NCBI GenBank assembly: GCA_030597965.1
Contig: JAUVQU010000112.1
Location: 1 to 7,543, forward strand
Source of the DNA: Cellvibrionaceae bacterium
GTDB lineage: Bacteria; Pseudomonadota; Gammaproteobacteria; Pseudomonadales; Cellvibrionaceae
DNA length: 7,543 nt
Direction of reading: 5' to 3'
Shown in pieces: positions 1-6,608 of the stretch. Within the stretch, counting starts at the first letter, position 1; every line of letters begins with the position of its first letter. The notes beneath the pieces were generated by a model that did no database searches, was not told the DNA's origin, and worked only from the letters and a program-made list of their open reading frames with translations. The translations under genes and the position numbers were made by a program.

Positions 1-26
1 GCATCAACATGAATGATTTTTCGCAT
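1..26 (-). CDS. dinB: DNA polymerase IV (DinB), N-terminal 8 codons only
   Basis: The minus strand reads ATG from position 26 and encodes MRKIIHVD before the window ends. This is the characteristic start of the Y-family translesion polymerase DinB, in which the aspartate of HVD/HID is the first metal-binding catalytic residue (known for the family). DinB copies past damaged template bases and is error-prone. A purine-rich ribosome binding site (GGGGGAGG, complement of 30-37) precedes the ATG by three bases. A near-consensus LexA box lies about 30 bases upstream, which fits SOS control and supports the call independently of the short peptide. Only eight residues are visible, so identity rests on this motif, the ribosome binding site and the SOS box together. 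Confidence 0.82.
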
Positions 27-48
27 CGCCCTCCCCCAGCACTCAACA

Positions 49-84
49 TAAACCCATACTGTATTTTTATACAGTATGGGTTTA
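49..84. repeat. 36-bp perfect palindrome with 4-base loop enclosing the LexA box
   Basis: Positions 49-64 are the exact reverse complement of 69-84, with TTTT between them. The symmetry extends eight base pairs beyond each side of the 20-bp LexA box core region (arms AAACCCA and TGGGTTT). A LexA operator does not need this much outer symmetry. The flanks could strengthen binding, bind a second dimeric regulator, or form a hairpin in RNA. No T-run follows on either strand, so it is a poor intrinsic terminator. Confidence 0.85.
57..76 (-). promoter_or_regulatory. LexA (SOS) box upstream of dinB
   Basis: The 20-mer TACTGTATTTTTATACAGTA has the CTGT-N8-ACAG core of gammaproteobacterial LexA operators. 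It differs from the E. coli consensus at only two central positions. It ends 30 bases upstream of the dinB ATG, so LexA bound here would cover or adjoin the dinB promoter and repress it until DNA damage. The plus-strand gene at 179 starts about 100 bases away, with any promoter probably beyond the box, so its control by this site is less likely. A TATAAA on the minus strand inside the box could be the dinB -10 element, but no good -35 accompanies it. Confidence 0.88.
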
Positions 85-113
85 AAAGCAAATACCTTAC
101 TTAAGAGCACCCA

Positions 114-144
114 TTGCGTTTATTACTCACTGAATTACTCTAAT
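114..144 (+). promoter_or_regulatory. Weak candidate sigma70 promoter for the SnoaL-like gene
   Basis: TTGCGT at 114-119 could be a -35 element. It is followed by TACTCT at 136-141 (16-base spacer) or TCTAAT at 139-144 (19-base spacer) as the -10. Neither combination is strong. The placement 35-40 bases upstream of the ATG at 179 is suitable. This is a pattern match only. Confidence 0.25.
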
Positions 145-178
145 AGCCATTTTTTGTTAGCCGCATCGGAAATAGCAC

Positions 179-697
179 ATGATCGACATTGAGAAACGCA
201 TTCACTCTATCGAGGAGCGCCTGCAATCAGTAGAAGCCGAGTTAGCCATAAGAAATTTGATTAGCCGCTATGGTTTAGCGGTTGATTGCGGAGACAGTGC
301 CGCAGCCATGGCCTGCCACACTCCAAAAGCCGTTTACATTGTCACCAACCCGGCAGCGGGACGAGACGACGGCACAGACAGCGCCAATTTAGAGCTGCGT
401 GGATGCAAAGCAATAGGTGAAATGCTGGAAAGCCCTACCCATCAAACATTACTGCCTAACTGCGCCCACACCGTAGGGCCGGTCACTGTAGAGGTTAATG
501 AGAATACGGCCAGAGCAACAGGTTATTCACGCCTTTACCACACCTCTGGCGATCAACCTCAGTTGATCCGTCTGGCCATTAATGAATGGCGCTTCGAGCG
601 GCTTACCGGCCAATGGAGAATCAATCGGCGGGAATCCCGATTAACCAGTGATAGTGAAGCTCAACAGCTTCTCAGGAACGCTGCATTCAAGGTTTAG
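179..697 (+). CDS. SnoaL-like / NTF2-fold family protein
   Basis: The 172-residue product looks like a single NTF2-like (SnoaL_4 type) domain. Residues 4-30 form a charged amphipathic helix, IEKRIHSIEERLQSVEAELA, leading into AIRNLISRYGLAVDCGD. This is the usual opening of the cone-shaped fold in this family. His97 in NCAHTVG and the strands VTVEVNENTARATGYSRLYH and INEWRFERLTGQWRINRRE match the later beta sheet with its Trp-Arg-Ile strand. Members include steroid isomerases, dioxygenase beta-like subunits, polyketide cyclases and many proteins of unknown role, so no substrate can be assigned. There is no signal peptide, so it is probably cytoplasmic. An in-frame TAG at 173-175 lies one codon upstream, which fixes ATG 179 as the first possible start. 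The ribosome binding site is weak (GGA at 168-170). It appears monocistronic, with no partner enzyme gene beside it. Confidence 0.8.
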   Translation: MIDIEKRIHSIEERLQSVEAELAIRNLISRYGLAVDCGDSAAAMACHTPKAVYIVTNPAAGRDDGTDSANLELRGCKAIGEMLESPTHQTLLPNCAHTVGPVTVEVNENTARATGYSRLYHTSGDQPQLIRLAINEWRFERLTGQWRINRRESRLTSDSEAQQLLRNAAFKV

Positions 698-704
698 GCG
701 ATCA

Positions 705-733
705 TCGTTAAGCCTGTCCATTCGCGGTATACT
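705..733 (+). promoter_or_regulatory. Candidate sigma70 promoter for the 795 gene
   Basis: TCGTTA (705-710) and TATACT (728-733) are separated by exactly 17 bases. The -10 matches the consensus at five of six positions; the -35 is weak. Transcription would start near 740, about 55 bases before the ATG at 795. This would let the small gene be transcribed independently of the SnoaL-like gene. Confidence 0.45.
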
Positions 734-794
734 CTCGCCCATACACATTCAAACCACCGGCCAAATAAAGCCAATTAGATAGGGAGCGTAAGCT

Positions 795-1196
795 ATGAGC
801 ATTGGCAGCTGGAGCCCGGATAATTCGCAGAGCAACAACGAGATCATTGATGCCACCGCACTCACTGCCTTCATTGCGCTTAGCGAGCAGGACCTTTTAG
901 GTGATTTAAACAAGCAGCTCACCGACCAACAAAAGAAACTATCCAGTTTAATGTCCGCGGGTAAAACTGCATGGATTGAAACCGCTGAAAAGCTCAATGA
1001 TGAACAATTAGTAAATCTCGTCCGTTTTTTTACCCTGGTAGAAATGCAATTACCTGGCTGGGAAGCTGGCGCAGAATCACCCGTAGTATGGATTGTGAAA
1101 GTCTTACGCCGCCGTAAATCCCCACCCAGCAAAGAACTACTGTTGTGGATTAAGGCTAATTCGGATAATAAATTTTTACCCAACGGCGCGCTTTAG
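795..1196 (+). CDS. Conserved small cytoplasmic protein of unknown function
   Basis: The product has 133 residues and no signal peptide or membrane segment. A disordered polar N-terminus (about 1-18) is followed by helical stretches: ATALTAFIALSEQDLLGDLNK, then a Lys/Gln-rich helix (39-50), then LNDEQLVNLVRFFTLVEM (67-84). The C-terminal part has a compact pattern, MQLPGWEAGAESPVV (84-98), a basic VLRRRKSPPSKELLLWIK and a final DNKFLPNGAL. The Trp/Gly/Pro-rich centre and the tidy C-terminus look like a conserved family rather than random coding, but I cannot name it. A good ribosome binding site, AGGGAG at 781-786, stands eight bases before the ATG. Its stop codon overlaps that of the convergent minus-strand gene at 1193. 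A minus-strand reading frame over the same bases is judged a shadow. Confidence 0.8.
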   Translation: MSIGSWSPDNSQSNNEIIDATALTAFIALSEQDLLGDLNKQLTDQQKKLSSLMSAGKTAWIETAEKLNDEQLVNLVRFFTLVEMQLPGWEAGAESPVVWIVKVLRRRKSPPSKELLLWIKANSDNKFLPNGAL

Positions 1197-2005
1197 TTAC
1201 GGGAAAAAACTTTTTCCACGCGCGGCCAATAATTATCCAAACATGGTGGCAGTCGGTAGTTCTTCGCAACCACCCAAACGACTGTGTTGGAGCTTTCGTC
1301 CATTACAGCCAAAGTCGGGCGCAATGCATCACCTTTAGGGAAGGCCCCACCACGCAACAACAAACCCAACTCACTGGCTGATGTGCCGTCACCTACACAC
1401 CAGTGATGCACCTCATTAGGTAAGGCTGCCGAGAGCCAAGAGATCTGACCCACAGAAATAACCACAACACGATCGGCAGGCAATGTATCGCCCTTTACTT
1501 CTAACAGCGTACTTAATTGCCGTACGGCCATTCGAGCATAGGCATTGGCTGAATGTAAAAACAACACCAGACAAGGATTGCCCGATAAATCTGTCAGTCT
1601 CTTCTGCTCGCCCGCCTCATAAAACACTGCATCAGTTAAGGACTCTTTATTGGCCTGAGATTCTCTATGACCGTAGGGGACTGCTGTCGCTATATAAAGA
1701 AAAAGTAAAACACCGAACAACCCCACCAAAGCCAATAACATGGAAAGGGTGTCCTGTTGCCCGCTCAACAAGACCGAAGCTAATCCAAGTAGCACCGGCA
1801 ACAGCAGCACCACTTCCCGCTCCTGTCCCCAGCCAACATTAACAGCGGCCACTCGAAACAAGGTCGCAACAGGTAATGGCAACCAGATCATCAGTACGCC
1901 AACATAAATCCAATGACCTTGCGCGCACTGCCACAAACTAAACAGGGCAATCAGCCAACAGGCCAAATAATAAAGGAGAGAAAACTGTGCTTTTAGTTGG
2001 TGCAT
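1193..2005 (-). CDS. Membrane protein with degenerate thioredoxin/peroxiredoxin-like domain
   Basis: This 270-residue protein has about four hydrophobic segments (roughly 9-27, 32-52, 65-81 and 87-109), then a soluble domain (about 125-270). The soluble part resembles a thioredoxin/AhpC-TSA fold: GNPCLVLFLHSANAYARMAV (142-161) at the place of the beta1-active-site-helix, DRVVVISVG (178-186) as the next strand, and RPTLAVMDESSNTVVWV followed by NYRLPP as the C-terminal hairpin. The CXXC or peroxidatic cysteine expected after FLH/F is absent (SANAYAR), so ordinary disulfide or peroxide chemistry there is unlikely. C145, C203 and C255 remain. ATG 2005 has an AGGT ribosome binding site six bases upstream. 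The gene lies just beyond the efflux terminator in the same orientation, so it is probably a separate unit. Fold assignment is by eye; function is unknown. Confidence 0.72.
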   Translation of the reverse strand: MHQLKAQFSLLYYLACWLIALFSLWQCAQGHWIYVGVLMIWLPLPVATLFRVAAVNVGWGQEREVVLLLPVLLGLASVLLSGQQDTLSMLLALVGLFGVLLFLYIATAVPYGHRESQANKESLTDAVFYEAGEQKRLTDLSGNPCLVLFLHSANAYARMAVRQLSTLLEVKGDTLPADRVVVISVGQISWLSAALPNEVHHWCVGDGTSASELGLLLRGGAFPKGDALRPTLAVMDESSNTVVWVVAKNYRLPPCLDNYWPRVEKVFSRN

Positions 2006-2032
2006 ATAACGACCTAATTAAAACTACCTAAT

Positions 2033-2069
2033 AAAAAAATAGCCAAGCTCGAATTCGAGCTTGGCTATT
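2033..2069 (-). terminator. Intrinsic terminator of the RND efflux operon
   Basis: Positions 2038-2053 and 2054-2069 are perfect reverse complements centred on GAATTC, giving a long stem (AGCCAAGCTCG pairing with CGAGCTTGGCT) capped by a small AATT loop. On the minus strand the stem runs straight into seven T residues (complement of 2033-2039). The element lies 44 bases past the permease stop codon and upstream of the next minus-strand gene. It should therefore end the efflux transcript and insulate the downstream membrane protein gene. Confidence 0.9.
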
Positions 2070-2112
2070 ATGCAGTGGCGTTAAACAAATATAAAACTAA
2101 AGGACACCGCTA

Positions 2113-5100
2113 TTAACGAAGTGCAGGAATACGAGACTTAAAGTCTCGCCACTGTCCACCAAACTTCCCAGCGAATAGCACTTTAACATGCGCAGGTAAT
2201 ACCAGCATAACCGGGGTAACAACCAAGGTCAGAACGGTTGAAAAGATAAGTCCGGAAACAATGGAGCTGGCCAAGGGCACAAAATAAGAAGCCACCACAC
2301 CATCAATTAACACGGTGCGACCGATTAAATCCACACTGGCTCCCATGGCCAGCGGCAAGAGTCCAAGTACTGTTGTGCTGGTGGTTAAGAATACAGGACG
2401 TAAGCGCTGAGCACAGGCCGACACCGCTGCATCAGTGCGACTTAAATCAGGACGGGTACGACGTAATTCATTATAGGTGTCAATTAATACAATATTGTTA
2501 TTCACCACAATGCCAGCCAGCGCCACAATACCAACCCCGGTCAGAATGACACTAAAGGTAGCACCAGTTAACAACAGGCCAAGCAATACACCGGCTATCG
2601 ACATGACCACCGAGCTTAAAATCAAAAGCGCCTGATAGAAGCTGTTAAACTGGGTAACCAGCAGCACAAACATTAAAAATAGCGCTAACGAAAAGGCCAC
2701 ACTCAGAAACGACGATGATTTGTTAGTCTCCTCATTGGCACCGCGGAAAACAACAGCAACATCTTTATCGGTGATGTGCTCAGCGGACCACTCATCAATA
2801 ATTTCAACCATATCTGCAGCCAGCACCCCAGCCTTTACATCAGCCTCAATGGTCATGACTGTTTTAGCATCAATCCGGGAAATATTGCCCGTTTTCTGCT
2901 TCGCCCTACGCGTGACAAAACTGCTAATAGGTACAGCCCCTTTTGCCGTATTCACACGCAGATCATCCAGTGCATTGAGCCCCCTGTTGTCGGCAGGGTA
3001 GCGCACACGGATTTCAACTTCTTCATCGGCATCGTCAGGGCGATACTCACCAATCAGTACGCCCGTGGTAAGTAATTGTACCGAGCGGCCAACATCGGCA
3101 ATACTTGCACCCATTTGAGCCGCCAGTGGGCGATCCACCCTCATTTCCCACTCAATCCCTGGCAGCGGGGTCGAGTCGCTCACATCCAATACACCGTCGA
3201 GGGAGGCAATGTAATCGCTCAGCTTTTTAGTAGAGACCAGTAACTTATCGTAATAACGGGACTCCAACTGAATTTGTATTGGGCGTCCTACCGGCGGCCC
3301 ACCTTCAAACGGCTCCGCACTGATCCGTATACCCGGAATATCCGCGGTCACATCCCGGGCATTATCAAATACCGTCCAGCTTGATCGCCCTAAAACCTCT
3401 GGAGGCATCAGCTCCAGCATGATCACGCCAATCTCGTCCTTAAACGCAATGCGATTGCCGCCGGCTCCGGCACCACTAGACGAATAGGTAGAGCGAACCC
3501 CCTCCAGGTTATACACTCTGCGCTCCACCTCCTGAACAATATCGGCGGCTTCCTTAACAGAGAAATTACCCTGTGCACGTACAGCAACTACACCATAAGA
3601 CTCTTCGGTGACCGCGAAGAAAATAGCGCCTGAGTTCCACTTTCCATAGGACACAAAAATAACCACAAGGATAACTAAAGCAGAAATAAAACTAACACCT
3701 GGTTTCGATAGAATCTTTTTCAATACTCTTGAATAACGACCCGTAAAACCAGGTAATGTTGATGGAGAAGCTGACTCCAGATCATGCAGATATTGAACAG
3801 TTCTGTCGTCCATCTTCGCTTTACCCATTAACGATCCCATAACAGGGGCAAAGAAAAGCGCATAAACCAAAGACGCCGACAAAACACTGAAGACTGCCAT
3901 GGGTAAATAGCGCATAAAATCGCCAGAGAAACCCGGCCAGAACATTAAGGGTAAAAAAGCCGCCAGAGTGGTCGCGGTTGAAGCCAGTACCGGCCAGAAC
4001 ATACGCTTGACTGAGGCTTGATAAGCCTGGGCACTACCCATCCCATCCGCCATTTTCCGATCAGCGTATTCGGTAATAACGATGGAGCCATCAATCAACA
4101 TACCTAAAGCCAGCATCATTCCGAACATAGCCATCAAATTAAATGATGAACCCATGTAATTAAGGCTAACGAAAGAAACCAGCAAAGAAAAAGGGATGCC
4201 AAGCCCAACCAGCAAACCAGAGCGGAGCCCTAAAGCGGCAACAACAATAATCATAACCAAGGCGATGGCCGTTACGATATTGCCGCTCATTTCACTGACT
4301 AAACCCAAAGAATAATTCGACTGATCGAAAGCATAATTTACTGTAATACCGGGCGGAATTTGGTCCGCAAGACTTTCAACTTTTTCCCGCACCTGTTGAG
4401 ACATTTCAATCTGGTTAGCCTCGATACGCTTGGTCACTTCCAGCAAAATAGCCGGTTCACCATTAAATGTAGTAAAGCGGTCTGCATCTTTAAAAGTACG
4501 GCGTATATCCGTCACCTCGCCCAGGGTGACCACCCCCTCCGATGTTGATTTTACGGGAATACCATAGATATCCTGATAGCGCTCAATAAGTCCTGGTACT
4601 TTAATTGAAAAACGCCCAAAACCCTTATCTATCTGCCCAGCGGGAACCAGCAAGTTATTGCTGACGACGGCATTGTTTAATTCAGATGGGGTAATCCCGT
4701 AATGTTCCAGGCGCGAGGGGTTAATTACCGCTTCGACCACTTCTTCCCGGTGCCCCAACATGTCCGTTTCCAGCACAAGTGGAATGCTATTAATCTCACG
4801 CTTAAGCATTTTTGCCGTTTTAAATACCGTACGTTCATGCACACCGGGTGCCGCGTTAAGCGTCACGGTTATACCGGGAAACTTAGATGACGACATCTCT
4901 TCAACCATGAGTTCTTTTGTGTCCGGGGGCAGATCCGGCTCAGCTCGATCTACCGCAGCCCGCACATCCGCCACGGCCTTATCAACACTGATAGTCCCTG
5001 GCAGAAATTTAACAATCACAAAAGCGTAAGATTCACTGGCCGTCGCTTTGATTTCATCAACGCCATCGAGATTCTGAACTTCCTGCTCAATAGGCCGCAC

Positions 5101-5289
5101 CAGCAACCGTGCGGCATCTTCGGGCGAAACACCGTCGAGCACTGCGCTAACAGCCACATAAGGAATTTTAATCTGTGGCATCGCCTCTACAGGAATTTTG
5201 CTGTAACTGTAAATACCCGCGAGAGAAATCAGAAAAAGCATACAGAAAGTACTACGAAAATACTTTGTTGCCAGAGCAAGAACGTTCAT
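2113..5289 (-). CDS. RND-family efflux permease (AcrB/HAE1-like inner-membrane pump)
   Basis: The 1058-residue product is full length for an AcrB-type proton-driven exporter. TM1 is at about 13-30, followed by the porter motif (IPVEAMPQIKIPYVAVSAV, then GVSPEDAARLLVRPIEQE). TM2-TM6 lie at about 335-485, and a linker at 490-530. TM7 is at about 533-550, the second porter half follows with GGPPVGRPIQIQL (663-675), and TM8-TM12 lie at about 862-1032. This two-fold repeat is diagnostic of the superfamily. In TM4 the AcrB Asp407-Asp408 pair is Asp400-Gly401 (GMLIDGSIV). In TM10 the AcrB Lys940 position is Asn930 (GIVVNNNIVLID). RLRP at 962-965 is kept. The proton relay therefore differs from AcrB, as in some other RND subfamilies. 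The ATG directly follows the TAA of the adaptor gene, indicating translational coupling; GAGG lies 11 bases upstream. Substrate cannot be inferred, and no outer-membrane channel gene is nearby. Confidence 0.96.
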   Translation of the reverse strand: MNVLALATKYFRSTFCMLFLISLAGIYSYSKIPVEAMPQIKIPYVAVSAVLDGVSPEDAARLLVRPIEQEVQNLDGVDEIKATASESYAFVIVKFLPGTISVDKAVADVRAAVDRAEPDLPPDTKELMVEEMSSSKFPGITVTLNAAPGVHERTVFKTAKMLKREINSIPLVLETDMLGHREEVVEAVINPSRLEHYGITPSELNNAVVSNNLLVPAGQIDKGFGRFSIKVPGLIERYQDIYGIPVKSTSEGVVTLGEVTDIRRTFKDADRFTTFNGEPAILLEVTKRIEANQIEMSQQVREKVESLADQIPPGITVNYAFDQSNYSLGLVSEMSGNIVTAIALVMIIVVAALGLRSGLLVGLGIPFSLLVSFVSLNYMGSSFNLMAMFGMMLALGMLIDGSIVITEYADRKMADGMGSAQAYQASVKRMFWPVLASTATTLAAFLPLMFWPGFSGDFMRYLPMAVFSVLSASLVYALFFAPVMGSLMGKAKMDDRTVQYLHDLESASPSTLPGFTGRYSRVLKKILSKPGVSFISALVILVVIFVSYGKWNSGAIFFAVTEESYGVVAVRAQGNFSVKEAADIVQEVERRVYNLEGVRSTYSSSGAGAGGNRIAFKDEIGVIMLELMPPEVLGRSSWTVFDNARDVTADIPGIRISAEPFEGGPPVGRPIQIQLESRYYDKLLVSTKKLSDYIASLDGVLDVSDSTPLPGIEWEMRVDRPLAAQMGASIADVGRSVQLLTTGVLIGEYRPDDADEEVEIRVRYPADNRGLNALDDLRVNTAKGAVPISSFVTRRAKQKTGNISRIDAKTVMTIEADVKAGVLAADMVEIIDEWSAEHITDKDVAVVFRGANEETNKSSSFLSVAFSLALFLMFVLLVTQFNSFYQALLILSSVVMSIAGVLLGLLLTGATFSVILTGVGIVALAGIVVNNNIVLIDTYNELRRTRPDLSRTDAAVSACAQRLRPVFLTTSTTVLGLLPLAMGASVDLIGRTVLIDGVVASYFVPLASSIVSGLIFSTVLTLVVTPVMLVLPAHVKVLFAGKFGGQWRDFKSRIPALR

Positions 5290-6420
5290 TTACTGATCAG
5301 CCTCAGAGTTTTCTGTGGCAGAATCTTTATCAGATACACCAGCTACAACTGCATCAACCTTTTCACCGTGACTTACGTACTCTTGCCCCACAGTAATAAG
5401 CAGGGTCCGTTCTGGTAATCCCCGCACCCAGACACCTTGTTCATGATCACCAATAACCTCGACCAGACGAAACTCCACCCGATGATCGTTATCCAAAATT
5501 CGAACACCAACACGTCCCTGATCATCCAGCGATAGCAACGCGGGTGAAATCACATGTGCAGGTAAGGCTCCCATAAACACATCAACAGTAGCGCTCATTC
5601 CGCTACGTATCGCCATATCTTCATTATTTACTTCAACCTCTACAAGATAGGTGCGGGTAACTTCGTCGGCCTCAAAACCAACCAGAGATACAGCACCTTG
5701 AAATTCCTGACCGGTAATAGAGGTGACTTTCGCGCTTTTACCAAGCAGTCCAGAAGCGGCCTCTTTCTCAGAAACACGGCCAGAAACAACGATAGGGTTG
5801 AGATCAATCAACTGGGCACACTGATGCCCTCGTTTCATAAAGGTGCCTACATCCACCACGTGACGCTCAACCACTCCAGCAAAAGGCGCCCGCACTTTTG
5901 TATTGGCCAGCGCCAACTCACGTGTACGCAATTCTGCTTTAGCACTATCCAATCTGGCTTTAGCCGAGGCAATTGCCGTACGGGACTGATAACCGCCAAT
6001 CTTCAATTTAAGCGAACCATCGTATTCCAACTGCGACTGCAACACCTTCGATTTGGCCTGCTGCAAACGAAGCGCGCGATCTTCAACCGCCAATTCACAG
6101 ATCACATCACCGGTTTCAACCAGTTGTCCTTCCTCTGCAGGCAGCGCCTGTAGGCGGCCATCAACCTCAACCATTAAGGACACACTACTGTTCGCCCGAG
6201 TTCGACCGCGCACAGTTGTCACGGAATCAAAAGACTGCGCATCAATATACTGAGCCTCCACCGTCACCTCTGGGGGCCGGGTAGCTTCCTTGAATTTAGT
6301 CGACTGAGAGCCATCACCAAACAACACACCACTGAGCAGCCACAGTAAAGAGATGAAACCAAGGTAAATGGCTAGGCGATAATTGGAATTTGACCAGATG
6401 TCGGCAAAATATTGCTTCAT
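5290..6420 (-). CDS. RND efflux periplasmic adaptor (membrane fusion protein)
   Basis: The product has 376 residues from the ATG at 6420. It bridges the inner-membrane RND pump to an outer-membrane channel in the periplasm. In order: an N-terminal membrane anchor (about 14-34, RLAIYLGFISLLWLLSGVLF, with no lipobox); a first beta strand and half-lipoyl domain (VEVDGRLQALPAEEGQLVETGDVI, 84-107); a helical hairpin (about 113-174, rich in Ala, Lys, Leu and Gln); the second half-lipoyl domain with the signature VRAPFAGVVERHVVDVGTFM (176-195); a beta-barrel (about 205-285); and a membrane-proximal domain. The tail (361-376) is acidic and Ser-rich. The frame stays open upstream to a TTG at 6495, but this would add 25 atypical residues before the anchor, so ATG 6420 is preferred even though its ribosome binding site is weak. 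The stop abuts the permease ATG. Confidence 0.93.
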   Translation of the reverse strand: MKQYFADIWSNSNYRLAIYLGFISLLWLLSGVLFGDGSQSTKFKEATRPPEVTVEAQYIDAQSFDSVTTVRGRTRANSSVSLMVEVDGRLQALPAEEGQLVETGDVICELAVEDRALRLQQAKSKVLQSQLEYDGSLKLKIGGYQSRTAIASAKARLDSAKAELRTRELALANTKVRAPFAGVVERHVVDVGTFMKRGHQCAQLIDLNPIVVSGRVSEKEAASGLLGKSAKVTSITGQEFQGAVSLVGFEADEVTRTYLVEVEVNNEDMAIRSGMSATVDVFMGALPAHVISPALLSLDDQGRVGVRILDNDHRVEFRLVEVIGDHEQGVWVRGLPERTLLITVGQEYVSHGEKVDAVVAGVSDKDSATENSEADQ

Positions 6421-6475
6421 ATAGAGCGGCTCAAAGAGAGTGTTCAGATGGAATTTCAAGCAGGCGACTTTGATA

Positions 6476-6511
6476 CTTAACAAGCAAAGCCTCAAGCCAA
6501 TTTTTGTTAAG
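6476..6511. promoter_or_regulatory. Inverted repeat upstream of efflux operon, possible operator
   Basis: CTTAACAA (6476-6483) and TTGTTAAG (6504-6511) are perfect 8-bp inverted repeats separated by 20 bases. They lie 56-91 bases upstream of the adaptor ATG, where the operon's promoter is expected. On the minus strand the interval contains TTGGCT, a possible -35, followed after 16 bases by a poor AAGTAT. Efflux operons are often controlled by dimeric repressors (TetR or MarR families), which would suit such symmetry. No regulator gene is in the window, and an 8-bp repeat can occur by chance. Confidence 0.35.
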
Positions 6512-6565
6512 GGCTCAAACCATGAACTGCCAAAATAGTGTTTTAATTATGAAAAAATATGCTTC

Positions 6566-6594
6566 AAAAAATACCCTCACAAGAAATGTGAAAG
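6566..6594 (-). terminator. Intrinsic terminator of the DUF1820 gene
   Basis: On the minus strand CTTTCACA (complement of 6587-6594) can pair with TGTGAGGG (6574-6581) around a TTTCT loop. The stem is eight pairs with two G-U wobbles. It is followed by TATTTTTT (complement of 6566-6573). It starts 14 bases past the DUF1820 TGA stop, and so separates that gene from the efflux operon in the same orientation. The stem is modest, so some read-through into the efflux genes is possible. Confidence 0.65.
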
Positions 6595-6608
6595 CTAAGC
6601 CTAGGGCT

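Noticed and set aside
696..715. Possible hairpin AGGC...GCCT after the SnoaL-like gene as a terminator
   Set aside because: The outer stem is only four pairs and no T-run follows.
749..1183. Minus-strand reading frame opposite the 795-1196 gene
   Set aside because: It covers the same bases as a plus-strand gene with a promoter and a good ribosome binding site. Its product is Ser/Leu-rich with no recognisable motif.
1483..1842. Plus-strand reading frame of 119 codons inside the membrane protein gene
   Set aside because: It is antisense to the membrane protein gene. Its Pro/Thr/Arg-rich composition is what the complement of hydrophobic codons gives.
2008..2066. Promoter TTGGCT-N18-TTTAAT for the membrane protein gene, overlapping the efflux terminator
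   Set aside because: Its start point would fall at or inside the ribosome binding site, leaving almost no leader. It is probably a chance match in AT-rich sequence.
5698..6153. Plus-strand reading frame of 151 codons inside the adaptor gene
   Set aside because: It is antisense to a clearly recognised adaptor with lipoyl and hairpin domains. Its own translation shows no domain.
6421..6495. Extended adaptor start at TTG 6495
   Set aside because: It would add 25 residues unlike adaptor N-termini before the membrane anchor. ATG 6420 gives the usual short cytoplasmic lead.
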